From DATFPQ01 sp035264765 (GTDB taxonomy: Bacteria > Actinomycetota > Actinomycetes > Actinomycetales > Angustibacteraceae), in contig DATFPQ010000178.1 in assembly GCA_035264765.1 (NCBI GenBank), positions 1 to 41,689 on the forward strand: 41,689 bases of DNA, given 5' to 3'. Both the position numbers and the translations under genes were made by a program. Position 1 is the stretch's first letter, and the number at the start of each line of letters is the position of its first letter. Below are positions 30,604 to 39,085 of this stretch, one piece after another. The notes under the pieces are model-generated. The model had not been told where the DNA came from. It saw only the letters and a program-made list of their open reading frames with translations, and did no database searches.

Positions 30604-32865
30604 TCAGCTCGGACGGCCGAACAGCCAGCCCTGGGCGTGATCGCAGCCCATCTCCCGCAACAGCCGCGCCTGCTCCGCGGTCTCCACTCCCTCGGCGGTC
30701 ACCTCGAACCCGTGCGCGTGCGCCAGCTCGACCACGGACCTCACCACCGCACTGGGGCGCGACGAGCCGTCGAGCCGGCCGACGAACGACCGGTCCACCT
30801 TGATGAAGCCCACCGGAAGCTCGTGCAGGTACGACAGCGCGCTGTAGCCCGTGCCGAAGTCGTCCACACCGGTCTGCACGCCTGCCTCGGCCAGCCGCCG
30901 CACGGTGTCCTGCGCAGCCGAGCCGCCGGGGAGCAGGCTGGACTCGGTGAGCTCCAGCCGCAGCCGGTCGGCCGGGACCTCCTCGCCCGCCAGCACCGTG
31001 AGCACCACGTCGTCGAAGCCGGGCTGGGCGAGGGTGCGCGCCGAGACGTTCACCGACAGGGTGCGGTCACCCACGCCCTCGCGCTGCCAGCGGCGCAGCT
31101 GCGCAGCGCCCTCACCCAGCATCCAGCGGTCCAGGTCGACGACCAGCCCGGTGTCCTCGGCGACCTCGATGAAGTCCTCGGGGAGCACCAGCTCGTCGTC
31201 CTCGACCACCCGCACCAGCGCCTCGGCTCCCACCGTCTCACCGCTGTCGACCGACACGATTGGCTGGTAGACCGCCCTCAACCGGCCCTCGTCGATCGCC
31301 GCGCGCAGCCGCCGCTCGGCGCGCATCCGGCTCTCCGCCCGCGTCCGCAGCTGGTGGTCGAACAGCGCCAGCCCGTCCCGGCCGGCCTCCTTCGCCTGGT
31401 ACATGGCCAGGTCGGCCTCGCCGAACAGCTGGCTGGCCGAGTGCGTACCGCGGCCCGCCAAGGCGACGCCGACGCTGCCGGTGCACACGATCGCCGACCC
31501 CGCGCCGTCCACCTCCACCGGACGCCGGACCTCGTCGAGCACCCACGACGCAACGTCCAGGGCCGTCTCCGCCGTGGCCACCCAGGGGAGCAGCACGCCG
31601 AACTCGTCGCCGCCGAGGCGCGCCACGGTGGGCGCGCAGTCCCCGAGATCGGACCGGTCCAGGAAGTCGGCCAGCCGCCGGGCCACCTCGACGAGCAGCG
31701 CGTCTCCCACCCGGTGCCCGAGGGTGTCGTTGACCAGCTTGAACCGGTCGAGGTCCAGCAGCAGCAGCGCGGTGAACGGTCCCATCGCGTCCACGCCAGG
31801 GAGCCCGTCGCAGCGGGAGTCGAGCGGCTCGGGCAGGCTCGCGATGCTGCGCCGGGTGTGCTCGTCAAGTACAGAGCGGTTGGCCAGGCCCGTGAGCCCG
31901 TCGCGGGCGGACATCATGGCCAGCTCGCGCTCGGCGACCCGCTGCGCGGTCACGTCCACCATCGCGCCGAAGACACCCGTCACGACGCCGTCCTGCACGC
32001 TGGACTGCGACCAGCAGACCAGCTCTCGCCAGCTGCCGTCCGGCCGGCGCAGGCGAAGCGCCTCGGTCAGACCCTCACCGTCCCGGATGTAGGCATCGAG
32101 GGCGGCGTGAGCACGGTCGTCCGGGTGCAGCAGGTCCTCCCAGAGCTGCACGGTCGGCGTGTGGCGCTGGGGGTCCAAGCCGGTGATCTCGAACATCTGC
32201 GGCGACCAGGTGACGCGGTCGGTGGCCGCCTCCCAGCGCCACAGCCCCATCCCGGTCAGACCGGACGCCGCAGTGAGCCGAAGCCGCTCCCCGGCGAGCG
32301 CCTCTGCCGACCGCGCCGCCGAGATCGCCGCACCGCCGGCGACGCCGACCAGCGAGGCCAGGTTGGCGTCGACGGACGAGAAGTCGTGCGTGACGTCGGA
32401 AGCGACGATCAACGTGCCCAGCGCCACGCCGTCGTGCCGCAGCGGCACCGCAAGGTGCGAGGCGATCTCGAGCCCGGCGCACAGGGTGGGATCTACCCGC
32501 GGATCGGTCCGCGTGCAGTACGAGACCAGCGTCTCCTCCGCCAGCAGGCAGGCGTGGCTGAGCGAGGGCACCGCCGGGAACCGCAGTCCGCAGGGGAGGT
32601 CCCACCCGGTCGGCCCGGCCGCGCCCACCACCTCGAACGCGTCCTCGTCCTGCAGCAGCACGAACGCTCGTCGCCGGGTCAGCCGGTACGCCACTCCGGC
32701 GAGCGTGTCGGCGACTTGGGCCACGCCTGGCCCGGCGGCCGCGATCTCGCGCTGACCGTCGACCAGCGCGGTCAGCACTGTCTCCAGTGGAAGCAGTCGC
32801 TCGTTACCGGCTAACCCGCCGTCGAAGAGAGTCACCGCGCCACCACCATGGACGATCTCCTCCAC
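30604..32865 (-). CDS. GAF-PAS-GGDEF-EAL protein (cyclic-di-GMP turnover)
   Basis: A 753-residue soluble signalling protein. Domain order: GAF-like (about residues 45-195), PAS with PAC (about 200-315; GMGLWRWEAATDRVTWSP, RRPDGSWRELVCWSQ), GGDEF (about 325-490), EAL (about 500-750). The synthase site ARLGGDEFGVLL is intact; the sequence just before it lacks the RxxD inhibitory site of many synthases. The EAL site is complete: QPIVSVDSGETVGAEALVRV, the DDFGTGYS loop, IKVDRSFV, and EGVET. Both synthesis and hydrolysis of cyclic di-GMP are therefore possible. The GTG start at 32865 is tentative (another in-frame GTG lies 30 bases later). No membrane segment is visible; input comes through GAF/PAS. 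Confidence 0.9.
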   Translation of the reverse strand: MEEIVHGGGAVTLFDGGLAGNERLLPLETVLTALVDGQREIAAAGPGVAQVADTLAGVAYRLTRRRAFVLLQDEDAFEVVGAAGPTGWDLPCGLRFPAVPSLSHACLLAEETLVSYCTRTDPRVDPTLCAGLEIASHLAVPLRHDGVALGTLIVASDVTHDFSSVDANLASLVGVAGGAAISAARSAEALAGERLRLTAASGLTGMGLWRWEAATDRVTWSPQMFEITGLDPQRHTPTVQLWEDLLHPDDRAHAALDAYIRDGEGLTEALRLRRPDGSWRELVCWSQSSVQDGVVTGVFGAMVDVTAQRVAERELAMMSARDGLTGLANRSVLDEHTRRSIASLPEPLDSRCDGLPGVDAMGPFTALLLLDLDRFKLVNDTLGHRVGDALLVEVARRLADFLDRSDLGDCAPTVARLGGDEFGVLLPWVATAETALDVASWVLDEVRRPVEVDGAGSAIVCTGSVGVALAGRGTHSASQLFGEADLAMYQAKEAGRDGLALFDHQLRTRAESRMRAERRLRAAIDEGRLRAVYQPIVSVDSGETVGAEALVRVVEDDELVLPEDFIEVAEDTGLVVDLDRWMLGEGAAQLRRWQREGVGDRTLSVNVSARTLAQPGFDDVVLTVLAGEEVPADRLRLELTESSLLPGGSAAQDTVRRLAEAGVQTGVDDFGTGYSALSYLHELPVGFIKVDRSFVGRLDGSSRPSAVVRSVVELAHAHGFEVTAEGVETAEQARLLREMGCDHAQGWLFGRPS

Positions 32866-32958
32866 CTGCCGCCCCCCGACACGGAAGAAAGTGTCTCATG
32901 ACGGTAGCGCTGCGTGCGCGGCGAGACACGGTGAGTAGACCGTGAAGGCGCGGTGACC

Positions 32959-34263
32959 TCAGATCGAGTACAGCGAGTCGCGTCCGCCGGGGGCGCGGGC
33001 CACCAGCGGGTCGCCGATCATCCCGGCCGCCAGCGTGCCGCCGTCCTGGGCGTCGATCAGCAGGAAGGCACCGGTGCGGCGGTGCTCGACGTAGTCCTCA
33101 GCGGCGACCGGGGACGCCGTGCGGACCCGGATCCGGCCGATGTCGTTCAGCTCGAGCCGCTCGGCCGGCTTCAGCGACAGGTCGTCGAGGTCGAGCCGGC
33201 CGACGACGTCGCGAACCACGGCCTGCACGGTCCGGGTCGTGTGCTTCAGCAGCACCCGCGTCCCGGGCAGCAGGTTCCGGTCGGTCAGCCAGCAGATCGT
33301 GGCCTCGACGTCCTGGCGGGGCTCCGGAGCGTCCTGCGCCGCGGCGATCAGGTCACCGCGGGAGACGTCGATGTCGTCGGCGAGCCGCAGCGCGACCGAA
33401 CGCGGGGCGAAGGCCTCGGTCAGCTCACCGTCGGCCGTGTCGATGCCGGCCACGGTCGTGCGACGGCCGGACGGCAGGACCACCACGGGGTCGCCCACCC
33501 GGACGACGCCTTCAGCGATCGCGCCCGCGTAGGCGCGGTAGTCCACGTACTGCGGGTCGCGCGCCGCGCCCTGCGGGCGGAGAACGACCTGCACCGGCAG
33601 GCGGAACCGCTCCGAACGCGGGTCGTCGGCGGTGGGCAGGTGCTCCAGCAGCTCGAGCACGCTGGGTCCGTCGTACCAGGGGGTGCGCGAGGAGCGCTCG
33701 ACGACGTTGTCGCCGGCGAGGGCGCTCACCGGGACGGTGCGGACGTCCGGCAGCCCCAGGTCGTCGGCAACCTCCGCCACCTGTTTGGCGACCGCGGCCA
33801 CGACCTCCTGGTCGAAGTCGACGAGGTCGACCTTGTTGATCGCCACCAGGACGTGCGGCACGCGCAGCAGCGCGGCGACGGCCAGGTGCCGGCGGGTCTG
33901 CTCCAGCACGCCCTTGCGGACGTCGACGAGCACGAGCACTGCGTCGGCCGTGCTCGCGCCGGTGACCGTGTTGCGGGTGTACTGCACGTGCCCGGGGCAG
34001 TCGGCGAGGACGAACGATCGGTGCGCGGTGGCGAAGTACCGGTACGCGACGTCGATCGTGATGCCCTGCTCGCGCTCGGCGCGCAGCCCGTCGGTGAGCA
34101 GCGCCAGGTCGGCGTGCTCCAGGCCGCGGTCGCGGCTGACCCGCTCGACGGCGTCCATCTGGTCGGCGAGCACCGACTTTGTGTCGTGCAGCAGTCGGCC
34201 GACGAGGGTCGACTTGCCGTCGTCCACCGAGCCAGCCGTCGCGAGACGGAGGAGCGTGCTCAT
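32959..34263 (-). CDS. cysN: Sulfate adenylyltransferase subunit 1, GTPase
   Basis: A 434-residue GTP-hydrolysing subunit that drives ATP + sulfate to adenosine 5'-phosphosulfate (APS). The translation-factor-like G domain has the P-loop AGSVDDGKSTLVGRLL, switch EREQGITIDVAYRYF, DCPGHVQYTRNTVTGAS, and the specificity motif INKVDLVDF. Two beta-barrel domains follow. The C-terminus lacks a kinase (CysC) extension, consistent with an APS-reducing pathway. The ATG at 34263 overlaps the cysD stop by 1 base. It is the last gene of the operon sir-cysH-cysD-cysN. Confidence 0.96.
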   Translation of the reverse strand: MSTLLRLATAGSVDDGKSTLVGRLLHDTKSVLADQMDAVERVSRDRGLEHADLALLTDGLRAEREQGITIDVAYRYFATAHRSFVLADCPGHVQYTRNTVTGASTADAVLVLVDVRKGVLEQTRRHLAVAALLRVPHVLVAINKVDLVDFDQEVVAAVAKQVAEVADDLGLPDVRTVPVSALAGDNVVERSSRTPWYDGPSVLELLEHLPTADDPRSERFRLPVQVVLRPQGAARDPQYVDYRAYAGAIAEGVVRVGDPVVVLPSGRRTTVAGIDTADGELTEAFAPRSVALRLADDIDVSRGDLIAAAQDAPEPRQDVEATICWLTDRNLLPGTRVLLKHTTRTVQAVVRDVVGRLDLDDLSLKPAERLELNDIGRIRVRTASPVAAEDYVEHRRTGAFLLIDAQDGGTLAAGMIGDPLVARAPGGRDSLYSI

Positions 34264-35207
34264 CAGAAGTACCCCTCCTTCTTGCGGTCCTCCATGGCGG
34301 CCTCGGTCAGCCGGTCGTCGGCCCGGGTCGCGCCGCGCTCGGTGATCCTGGTGGCGGCGACCTCCACGACGACGTCGTCGACGTGCTCGGCGTCGCTCTC
34401 CACGGCCCCGGTGCAGGACATGTCGCCGACCGTGCGGTAGCGCACCTGCCGGGTCTGGACCCGCTCACCGTCGCGGGGCTGGGTGTACGGCCCGACAGCC
34501 AGCAGCATGCCGTCGCGCTCGAAGACCTCCCGCTCGTGCGCGTAGTAGAGCTGCGGCAGCTCGATGCCCTCGCGGGCGATGTAGCGCCACACGTCGAGCT
34601 CGGTCCAGTTGCTCAGCGGGAATACCCGCACGTGCTCACCGGGACGGTGCCGTCCGTTGTAGAGGTTCCACAGCTCGGGCCGCTGGTTGCGCGGGTCCCA
34701 CTGGCCGAACTCGTCGCGGAGGCTGAAGATCCGCTCCTTGGCGCGGGCCTTCTCCTCGTCCCGCCGGCCGCCGCCGAACACGGCGTCGAAGCGGTGCTCG
34801 GCGATGGCGTCCAGCAGCGGCTGCGTCTGCAGCGGGTTGCGGGTGCCGTCGGCGCGCTCACGCAGCCGGCCGTCGTCGATGTAGTCCTGCACCTTGGCCA
34901 CGAGCAGCCGTGCACCGAGCCGCTTGGCGGTGGCGTCCCGGAAGGCCAGCACTTCGGGGAAGTTGTGGCCGGTGTCGACGTGCAGGAGCGGGAACGGGAT
35001 CGGTCCCGGCCAGAAGGCCTTGGCCGCGAGGTGCAGCATGACGACGGAGTCCTTGCCGCCGCTGAACAACAGTGCGGGGCGCTCCAGCTCGGCGACGACC
35101 TCACGGATGACGTGGATGCTCTCGCTCTCCAGCGCGTCCAGCTGGTTCAGGCGGTAGCTGTCGTCGGTCGTCGGCACCTCGGCGGCCAGCGTCTCCACCG
35201 CGCTCAT
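34263..35207 (-). CDS. cysD: Sulfate adenylyltransferase subunit 2
   Basis: A 314-residue ATP-alpha-hydrolase (PP-loop) subunit that adenylates sulfate. The PP-loop is LLFSGGKDSVVMLHLAAKAF, followed by LLHVDTGHNFPEVLAFRD; further family features are VFGGGRRDEEKARAKERIFSLRDEFGQWDP and VFPLSNWTELDVWRYI. ATG 35207 overlaps the cysH stop by 4 bases; a longer upstream frame is rejected because it runs through cysH. It is translationally coupled to cysN by a 1-base overlap. The two together form the heterodimer that produces APS for the reductase encoded upstream. Confidence 0.96.
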   Translation of the reverse strand: MSAVETLAAEVPTTDDSYRLNQLDALESESIHVIREVVAELERPALLFSGGKDSVVMLHLAAKAFWPGPIPFPLLHVDTGHNFPEVLAFRDATAKRLGARLLVAKVQDYIDDGRLRERADGTRNPLQTQPLLDAIAEHRFDAVFGGGRRDEEKARAKERIFSLRDEFGQWDPRNQRPELWNLYNGRHRPGEHVRVFPLSNWTELDVWRYIAREGIELPQLYYAHEREVFERDGMLLAVGPYTQPRDGERVQTRQVRYRTVGDMSCTGAVESDAEHVDDVVVEVAATRITERGATRADDRLTEAAMEDRKKEGYF

Positions 35208-35899
35208 ACGTGGATCCCGCACTCGATCTTGTCGCGCCCGGCCCAGCGGCCGGACCGCGGGTCGGCGCCGGGCGCCACCTTCGCGGTGCACGGCTCGCAG
35301 CCGATGCTCGGGTAGCCCTGCAGGGTCAGCGGGTTGCGCGGCAGGCCATGCTGCACCTGGTATGCCTCCATGTCGGCCGCCGTCCAGGTGGCCAGCGGGT
35401 TGACCTTGACCATCTGATGGGTCTCGTCCCACGCGACGACCGGGGTGTTGGCGCGGGTCGGCGCTTCCTCGCGGCGGACGCCGGTGACCCACCCCGCGTA
35501 CGGCTCGAGCGCCTCGGCGAGCGGGGCGACCTTGCGCAGGAAGCAGCACAGCCCGGGGTCGCGACTGAAGAGCTTGGGGCCGTACTCGGCGTCCTGCTCG
35601 GCGACGGTCTGCCGCGGCAGGACCTCGATGACGTTGACGTCCAGGTCGCGGGCCACGATGTCGCGCGTGCCGAGGGTCTCGGCGAAGTGGTAGCCCGTCT
35701 GCAGGAAGAGCACGTCCACGCCCGGCACGACCTGGGACACCAGATGCGGAAGGACGGCGTCCTGCATGCTGCCCGCGACGGCGAGCGGGCCGTCGAGGTG
35801 CTCGACGGCCCAGCGGACGATCTCCAGCGCGGGTGCGCCGTCGAGGTCACGGCCGGCCTGCTCGGCCTGCTGCTGCAGGGAAAGGACTTCGGTGCTCAC
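35204..35899 (-). CDS. cysH: APS reductase (adenylyl-sulfate reductase, [4Fe-4S])
   Basis: Reduces APS to sulfite plus AMP, with thioredoxin as donor. The 231-residue product has the PP-loop-like region VLFLQTGYHFAETLGTRD and VTGVRREEAPTRAN. It keeps both cysteine pairs of the iron-sulfur-containing APS reductases: the CC pair in DPGLCCFLRKVAPL and C-x-x-C in GCEPCT, with the catalytic cysteine in the terminal ECGIHV. The presence of all of these indicates APS rather than PAPS as substrate, and the operon has no APS kinase. Its start overlaps the sir stop (ATGA) and its stop overlaps cysD. Confidence 0.94.
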   Translation of the reverse strand: MSTEVLSLQQQAEQAGRDLDGAPALEIVRWAVEHLDGPLAVAGSMQDAVLPHLVSQVVPGVDVLFLQTGYHFAETLGTRDIVARDLDVNVIEVLPRQTVAEQDAEYGPKLFSRDPGLCCFLRKVAPLAEALEPYAGWVTGVRREEAPTRANTPVVAWDETHQMVKVNPLATWTAADMEAYQVQHGLPRNPLTLQGYPSIGCEPCTAKVAPGADPRSGRWAGRDKIECGIHV

Positions 35900-37584
35900 G
35901 TCAGCGCCTCCTCGTCGGCCCGGACGGCCCAGGTCGCGAACCGCTCTCCCGCTTCGCGCTCGGCCACGAAACGACGGACGACGCGCTCGACGTAGTCGGG
36001 CAGCTGCTCGGCGGTGACCTTCAGGCCACGCACCTTCCGGCCGAACCCGGCGTCCAGGCCCAGCGCCCCACCGAGGTGCACCTGGAACCCCTCGACCTGC
36101 CGGCCCTCGTCGTCCGTCACGATCTGCCCCTTCAACCCGATGTCCCCGACCTGGATGCGGGCACAGGCGTTGGGGCAGCCGTTGACGTGCAACGTGACGG
36201 GGACGTCGAGTTGTTCCACGACGTCGGCCAGCCGGCGCTCGAGCTCGGTGACGGCGTCCATGGCCCGGTGCTTGGTCTCGACGATCGCGAGCTTGCAGTA
36301 CTCGATGCCGGTGCAGGCGATCGTGTGACGCCGGAAGATCGACGGGTTGGGGTCCAGGCCGAGAGCCTCGAGGTCGCGGACCAGGCCGGGCGTGCGCTCG
36401 GGCGCGACGTCCAGCACGAGCACCTTCTGGTGCGGGGTCAGCCGGATCCGCGTGGACTCGTAGCGCTCGACCAGGTCGGCGAGCTCGCGCAGCAGCGTCC
36501 CGGACACCCGCCCGACGAGCGGCGAGGCACCGACGTACTGCCGGCCGTCGCGCTGCTCGTGGACGCCGACGTGGTCGCCGATGTCCGCGGTCGGCGCCCA
36601 GGCGGGGCCGTCCGGCAGCTCGCGCTTGAGGTACTCCCTCTCCAGCACCTCGCGGAACTTCGCCACGCCCCAGTCGGCTACCAGGAACTTCAGCCGGGCG
36701 CGGTGCCGCATCCGGCGGTAGCCGTAGTCCCGGAAGATTCCTGTGACGCCGGCCCAGACGTCGGGGACGTCCTCGAGCGGCACCCAGACGCCGAGCCGCT
36801 CGGCCAGCTTCGGGTTGGTGGACAGGCCACCGCCGACCCAGACGTCGAAGCCGGGGCCGTGCTCAGGGTGGACGACGGCGGTGAACGCGACGTCGTTGAT
36901 CTCATGCACCACGTCGTTGGTGGGCATGCCGGTCAGCGCGGTCTTGAACTTGCGCGGCAGATTGGAGAACTCGGGGTTGCCGATGTAGCGCCGGTGGATC
37001 TCCTCGATCGCCCACGTCGGGTCGACGATCTCGTCCGCGGCGATGCCGGCCACCGGGCTGCCGAGGACGACGCGCGGGCAGTCACCGCATGCTTCAGTCG
37101 TCGACAGGCCCACGTCCTCCAGCCGACGCCAGATCTCCGGGACGTCCTCGATCCGCACCCAGTGCAGCTGGATGTTCTGCCGGTCCGTGATGTCGGCGCT
37201 GTCGCGGGCGAACTCGGAGGAGATCTCGCCGACCACCCGCAGCTGCTGGGTGCTCAGCGCTCCGCCGTCCACCCGGACGCGAAGCATGAAGTACTCGTCC
37301 TCGAGCTCGTGCGGCTCGAGCGATCCGGTGCGTCCGCCGTCGATGCCCTGACGGCGCTGGGTGTACAGGCCCCACCAGCGCATCCGGCCGCGCAGGTCGT
37401 CCCCGGGGATGGAGGCGAACCCCTGCTTGGAGTAGATCTCCTCGATCCGGGCCCGGACGTTCAGGGCGTCGTCCTGCGCCTTGAACTCCTCGTTGTGGTT
37501 CAGCGGGGTACGGTCGCCCAGCGCCCACTGCCCGTTCGACACGGGGGGACGCTCGCGGCGCGGGCGCTCGGTGGTGGCGGTCAT
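35896..37584 (-). CDS. sir: Assimilatory sulfite reductase, ferredoxin-dependent
   Basis: A 562-residue siroheme/[4Fe-4S] enzyme reducing sulfite to sulfide with six electrons from ferredoxin. Two duplicated ferredoxin-like and nitrite/sulfite reductase repeats are visible: MRWWGLYTQRRQGIDGG, DITDRQNIQLHWVRIEDVP and CGDCPRVVLGSPVAG in the first half. The second half carries the cluster ligands in ACTGIEYCKLAIVETK and NGCPNACARIQVGDIGLKG (two C-x5-C/C-x3-C pairs). ATG 37584 has GAGGA at 5 bases. It is the first full gene of the operon, 100 bases after the cysteine leader peptide. A nitrite reductase of the same fold is excluded mainly by the neighbouring cysHDN genes. Confidence 0.93.
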   Translation of the reverse strand: MTATTERPRRERPPVSNGQWALGDRTPLNHNEEFKAQDDALNVRARIEEIYSKQGFASIPGDDLRGRMRWWGLYTQRRQGIDGGRTGSLEPHELEDEYFMLRVRVDGGALSTQQLRVVGEISSEFARDSADITDRQNIQLHWVRIEDVPEIWRRLEDVGLSTTEACGDCPRVVLGSPVAGIAADEIVDPTWAIEEIHRRYIGNPEFSNLPRKFKTALTGMPTNDVVHEINDVAFTAVVHPEHGPGFDVWVGGGLSTNPKLAERLGVWVPLEDVPDVWAGVTGIFRDYGYRRMRHRARLKFLVADWGVAKFREVLEREYLKRELPDGPAWAPTADIGDHVGVHEQRDGRQYVGASPLVGRVSGTLLRELADLVERYESTRIRLTPHQKVLVLDVAPERTPGLVRDLEALGLDPNPSIFRRHTIACTGIEYCKLAIVETKHRAMDAVTELERRLADVVEQLDVPVTLHVNGCPNACARIQVGDIGLKGQIVTDDEGRQVEGFQVHLGGALGLDAGFGRKVRGLKVTAEQLPDYVERVVRRFVAEREAGERFATWAVRADEEALT

Positions 37585-37618
37585 CAGATCCTCGGCTGCT
37601 CGGGGCCGGTGCAGCGCA

Positions 37619-37672
37619 GGCGCTTGTGGCGCCGAGAGCTGCCCCGTGCCCTCGGATGACGGCGGTGCCGTC
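37619..37672 (-). promoter_or_regulatory. Paired hairpins between the leader peptide and sir
   Basis: Perfect hairpins GACGGC-GGT-GCCGTC (37658-37672) and GGCGC-TTGTG-GCGCC (37619-37633) lie between the leader stop codon and the sir ribosome-binding site. No run of T follows. They could be the elements of attenuation or translational control that respond to ribosome stalling in the leader. Confidence 0.4.
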
Positions 37673-37684
37673 GGGGGTGACGGG

Positions 37685-37744
37685 TCAGCGCGCCGGACAG
37701 ATCATGCTGCGCATGCGCCCGAGGTCGACGTGGCGCCGGCTCAC
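37685..37744 (-). CDS. Cysteine-responsive leader peptide
   Basis: A 19-codon open frame, GTG 37744 to TGA 37685, encoding VSRRHVDLGRMRSMICPAR. The RRHVDL and RMRS..ICP blocks match the 'putative leader peptide' placed upstream of sulfate-assimilation genes in actinobacteria. A single Cys codon (TGT) sits 4 codons before the stop, where a shortage of charged tRNA-Cys would stall a ribosome. It is in the same direction as sir. A CTG or other upstream start could extend it by a few residues; a ribosome-binding site is not clear. It lies inside a longer frame (37584-37820) that I reject as noise. Confidence 0.75.
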   Translation of the reverse strand: MSRRHVDLGRMRSMICPAR

Positions 37745-37841
37745 CAGGCGCAGCTCGACCGGCCGCGGACGGGGTCCGGGCGTGGGCGGGCGGACGGCAG
37801 ACACCCTTCGATGGTCGCACACCGGCGGACGGCTGCCATAA

Positions 37842-37881
37842 CGTCTCATCTATTGAGACGCCAGTATCGATTATCGAGACG
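37842..37881. promoter_or_regulatory. Two GTCTC-type elements 21 bases apart in the sulfur operon control region
   Basis: A perfect palindrome CGTCTCA-TCTAT-TGAGACG covers 37842-37860. A second half-site, TATCGAGACG at 37872-37881, repeats TATTGAGACG (37851-37860) with one change, exactly 21 bases (two helical turns) away. On the minus strand this reads as direct repeats of GCGTCTC-R-ATA. It is about 100 bases upstream of the leader peptide, suited to a dimeric regulator of sulfur assimilation. The divergent topoisomerase gene starts 67 bases away. Confidence 0.55.
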
Positions 37882-37947
37882 CCCCCGTCTGTTGGTTAGC
37901 GGGTCGTCCGGTTGCTGGCGCGTGGGCGCCGCCGCACGATTCGGTGC

Positions 37948-39024
37948 ATGGTGCGACTACGCACGGTGTCGCCGAGCCAGCCGGGGATCACCCGACGCAG
38001 GCAGGGGCGCGGCTTCGTGTACCTGGACGGCGGGCAGCGGGTAAGGGATGCCGTCGTCATCGCCCGGATCAAGGACCTCGTCATCCCGCCGGCCTGGCAG
38101 GACGTGTGGATCTGCCGCTATGCCAACGGGCACATCCAGGCGGTCGGCTCGGACGACAAGGGCCGACGTCAGTACCTCTACCACCCGGTGTGGCGTGAAC
38201 AGCGCGACCGGGCCAAGCACGACCGGGTGCTGGAGGTTGCGGCCCGGCTACCGCGGGCCCGTCAGCAAGTCGCCCGGGACCTGGCGTTGGACGGGATGCC
38301 GCGTGCGCGAGCGCTGGCCACCGCCTTCCGGCTGCTCGACCTCGGCTTCTTCCGGATCGGCGGCGAGACGTACGCCGAGCAGAACGGCAGCTACGGCCTG
38401 GCGACGATCGAGCGCCAGCACGTCTCGATCGAGGGCGACTTGATCGTGTTCGACTACATCGCCAAGTCCGGCAAGGAGCGTTACGTCGCGGTGGGCGAGC
38501 CGGCGGTGCGTTCTGCCGTTGCCACGTTGCTGCGCCGGCGCGGCGGCGGCCCCGAGCTGCTGGCCTACCGTGACGGCAAGCGCTGGGTCGACATCACGAG
38601 CGCCGACATCAACGAGTATGTCAAGCAGGTCGTCGGCGGTGAGGTGTCGGCCAAGGACTTCCGCACCTGGCACGGCACCGTCCTCGCCGCCGTCGCCCTG
38701 GCGGTCTCCACGCATGTGGCCGACACGCCCACGGCCCGGCGCCGAGCGATCGCCCGTGCGATGTCGGAGGTGGCTACGTACCTGGGCAACACCCCCGCCG
38801 TGGCACGCGCCTCGTACGTCGACCCGCGGGTAATCGACCTGTTCGAGGACGGCATCACCGTGGAGCCGGCGCTGCGGCGGCTGGGCGAGGGAGTGTCTGC
38901 CGGGCAGCCGGCCACGCACGGCGTGATGGAGCGGGCGGTGCTGCGCATGCTGCGCACGTCGCCGCAGGCCCAGGCGCGCGCTGCGCGGCAGCGGGCCGTC
39001 GCCCGCCGCCGCCGCGCGGCGTAG
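37948..39024 (+). CDS. DNA topoisomerase IB
   Basis: A 358-residue eukaryote/poxvirus-type bacterial topoisomerase that relaxes supercoils through a 3'-phosphotyrosine. The N-terminal domain has GRGFVYLDGGQRV and IPPAWQDVWIC; the catalytic core has YHPVWREQRDRAKHDR, RIGGETYAEQNGSYGLATI, KDFRTWHGTVLAAV, and the tyrosine in ARASYVDPRVIDLF. The C-terminus is a basic Ala/Arg tail. The ATG at 37948 is preferred; TTG 37912 would add a short arginine-rich extension. It is a stand-alone gene divergent from the sulfur operon, ending in a strong terminator. Confidence 0.95.
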   Translation: MVRLRTVSPSQPGITRRRQGRGFVYLDGGQRVRDAVVIARIKDLVIPPAWQDVWICRYANGHIQAVGSDDKGRRQYLYHPVWREQRDRAKHDRVLEVAARLPRARQQVARDLALDGMPRARALATAFRLLDLGFFRIGGETYAEQNGSYGLATIERQHVSIEGDLIVFDYIAKSGKERYVAVGEPAVRSAVATLLRRRGGGPELLAYRDGKRWVDITSADINEYVKQVVGGEVSAKDFRTWHGTVLAAVALAVSTHVADTPTARRRAIARAMSEVATYLGNTPAVARASYVDPRVIDLFEDGITVEPALRRLGEGVSAGQPATHGVMERAVLRMLRTSPQAQARAARQRAVARRRRAA

Positions 39025-39025
39025 C

Positions 39026-39055
39026 GAGCGCCCCCGCTCGACCGCGGGGGCGCTC
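39026..39055. terminator. Bidirectional terminator after topoisomerase
   Basis: Perfect 12-bp inverted repeat, arms 39026-39037 (GAGCGCCCCCGC) and 39044-39055, loop TCGACC. It starts two bases after the topoisomerase stop and lies 30 bases before the stop of the convergent ABC permease gene. Confidence 0.8.
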
Positions 39056-39085
39056 CATGGTGGACCGGTTACTTCACCTCCCGTC

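Noticed and set aside
30196..32814. Long plus-strand frame opposite the GGDEF-EAL gene (872 codons)
   Set aside because: Composition is arginine/valine/histidine-rich and it mirrors the codon pattern of the recognised minus-strand gene; a shadow of high-GC coding.
35833..37659. Plus-strand frame opposite sulfite reductase (608 codons)
   Set aside because: Same antisense artefact; the minus-strand gene has clear siroheme/iron-sulfur motifs.
37584..37820. Minus-strand frame of 78 codons before sir
   Set aside because: Overlaps the leader peptide in another frame and is an Arg/Pro/His-rich noise translation.
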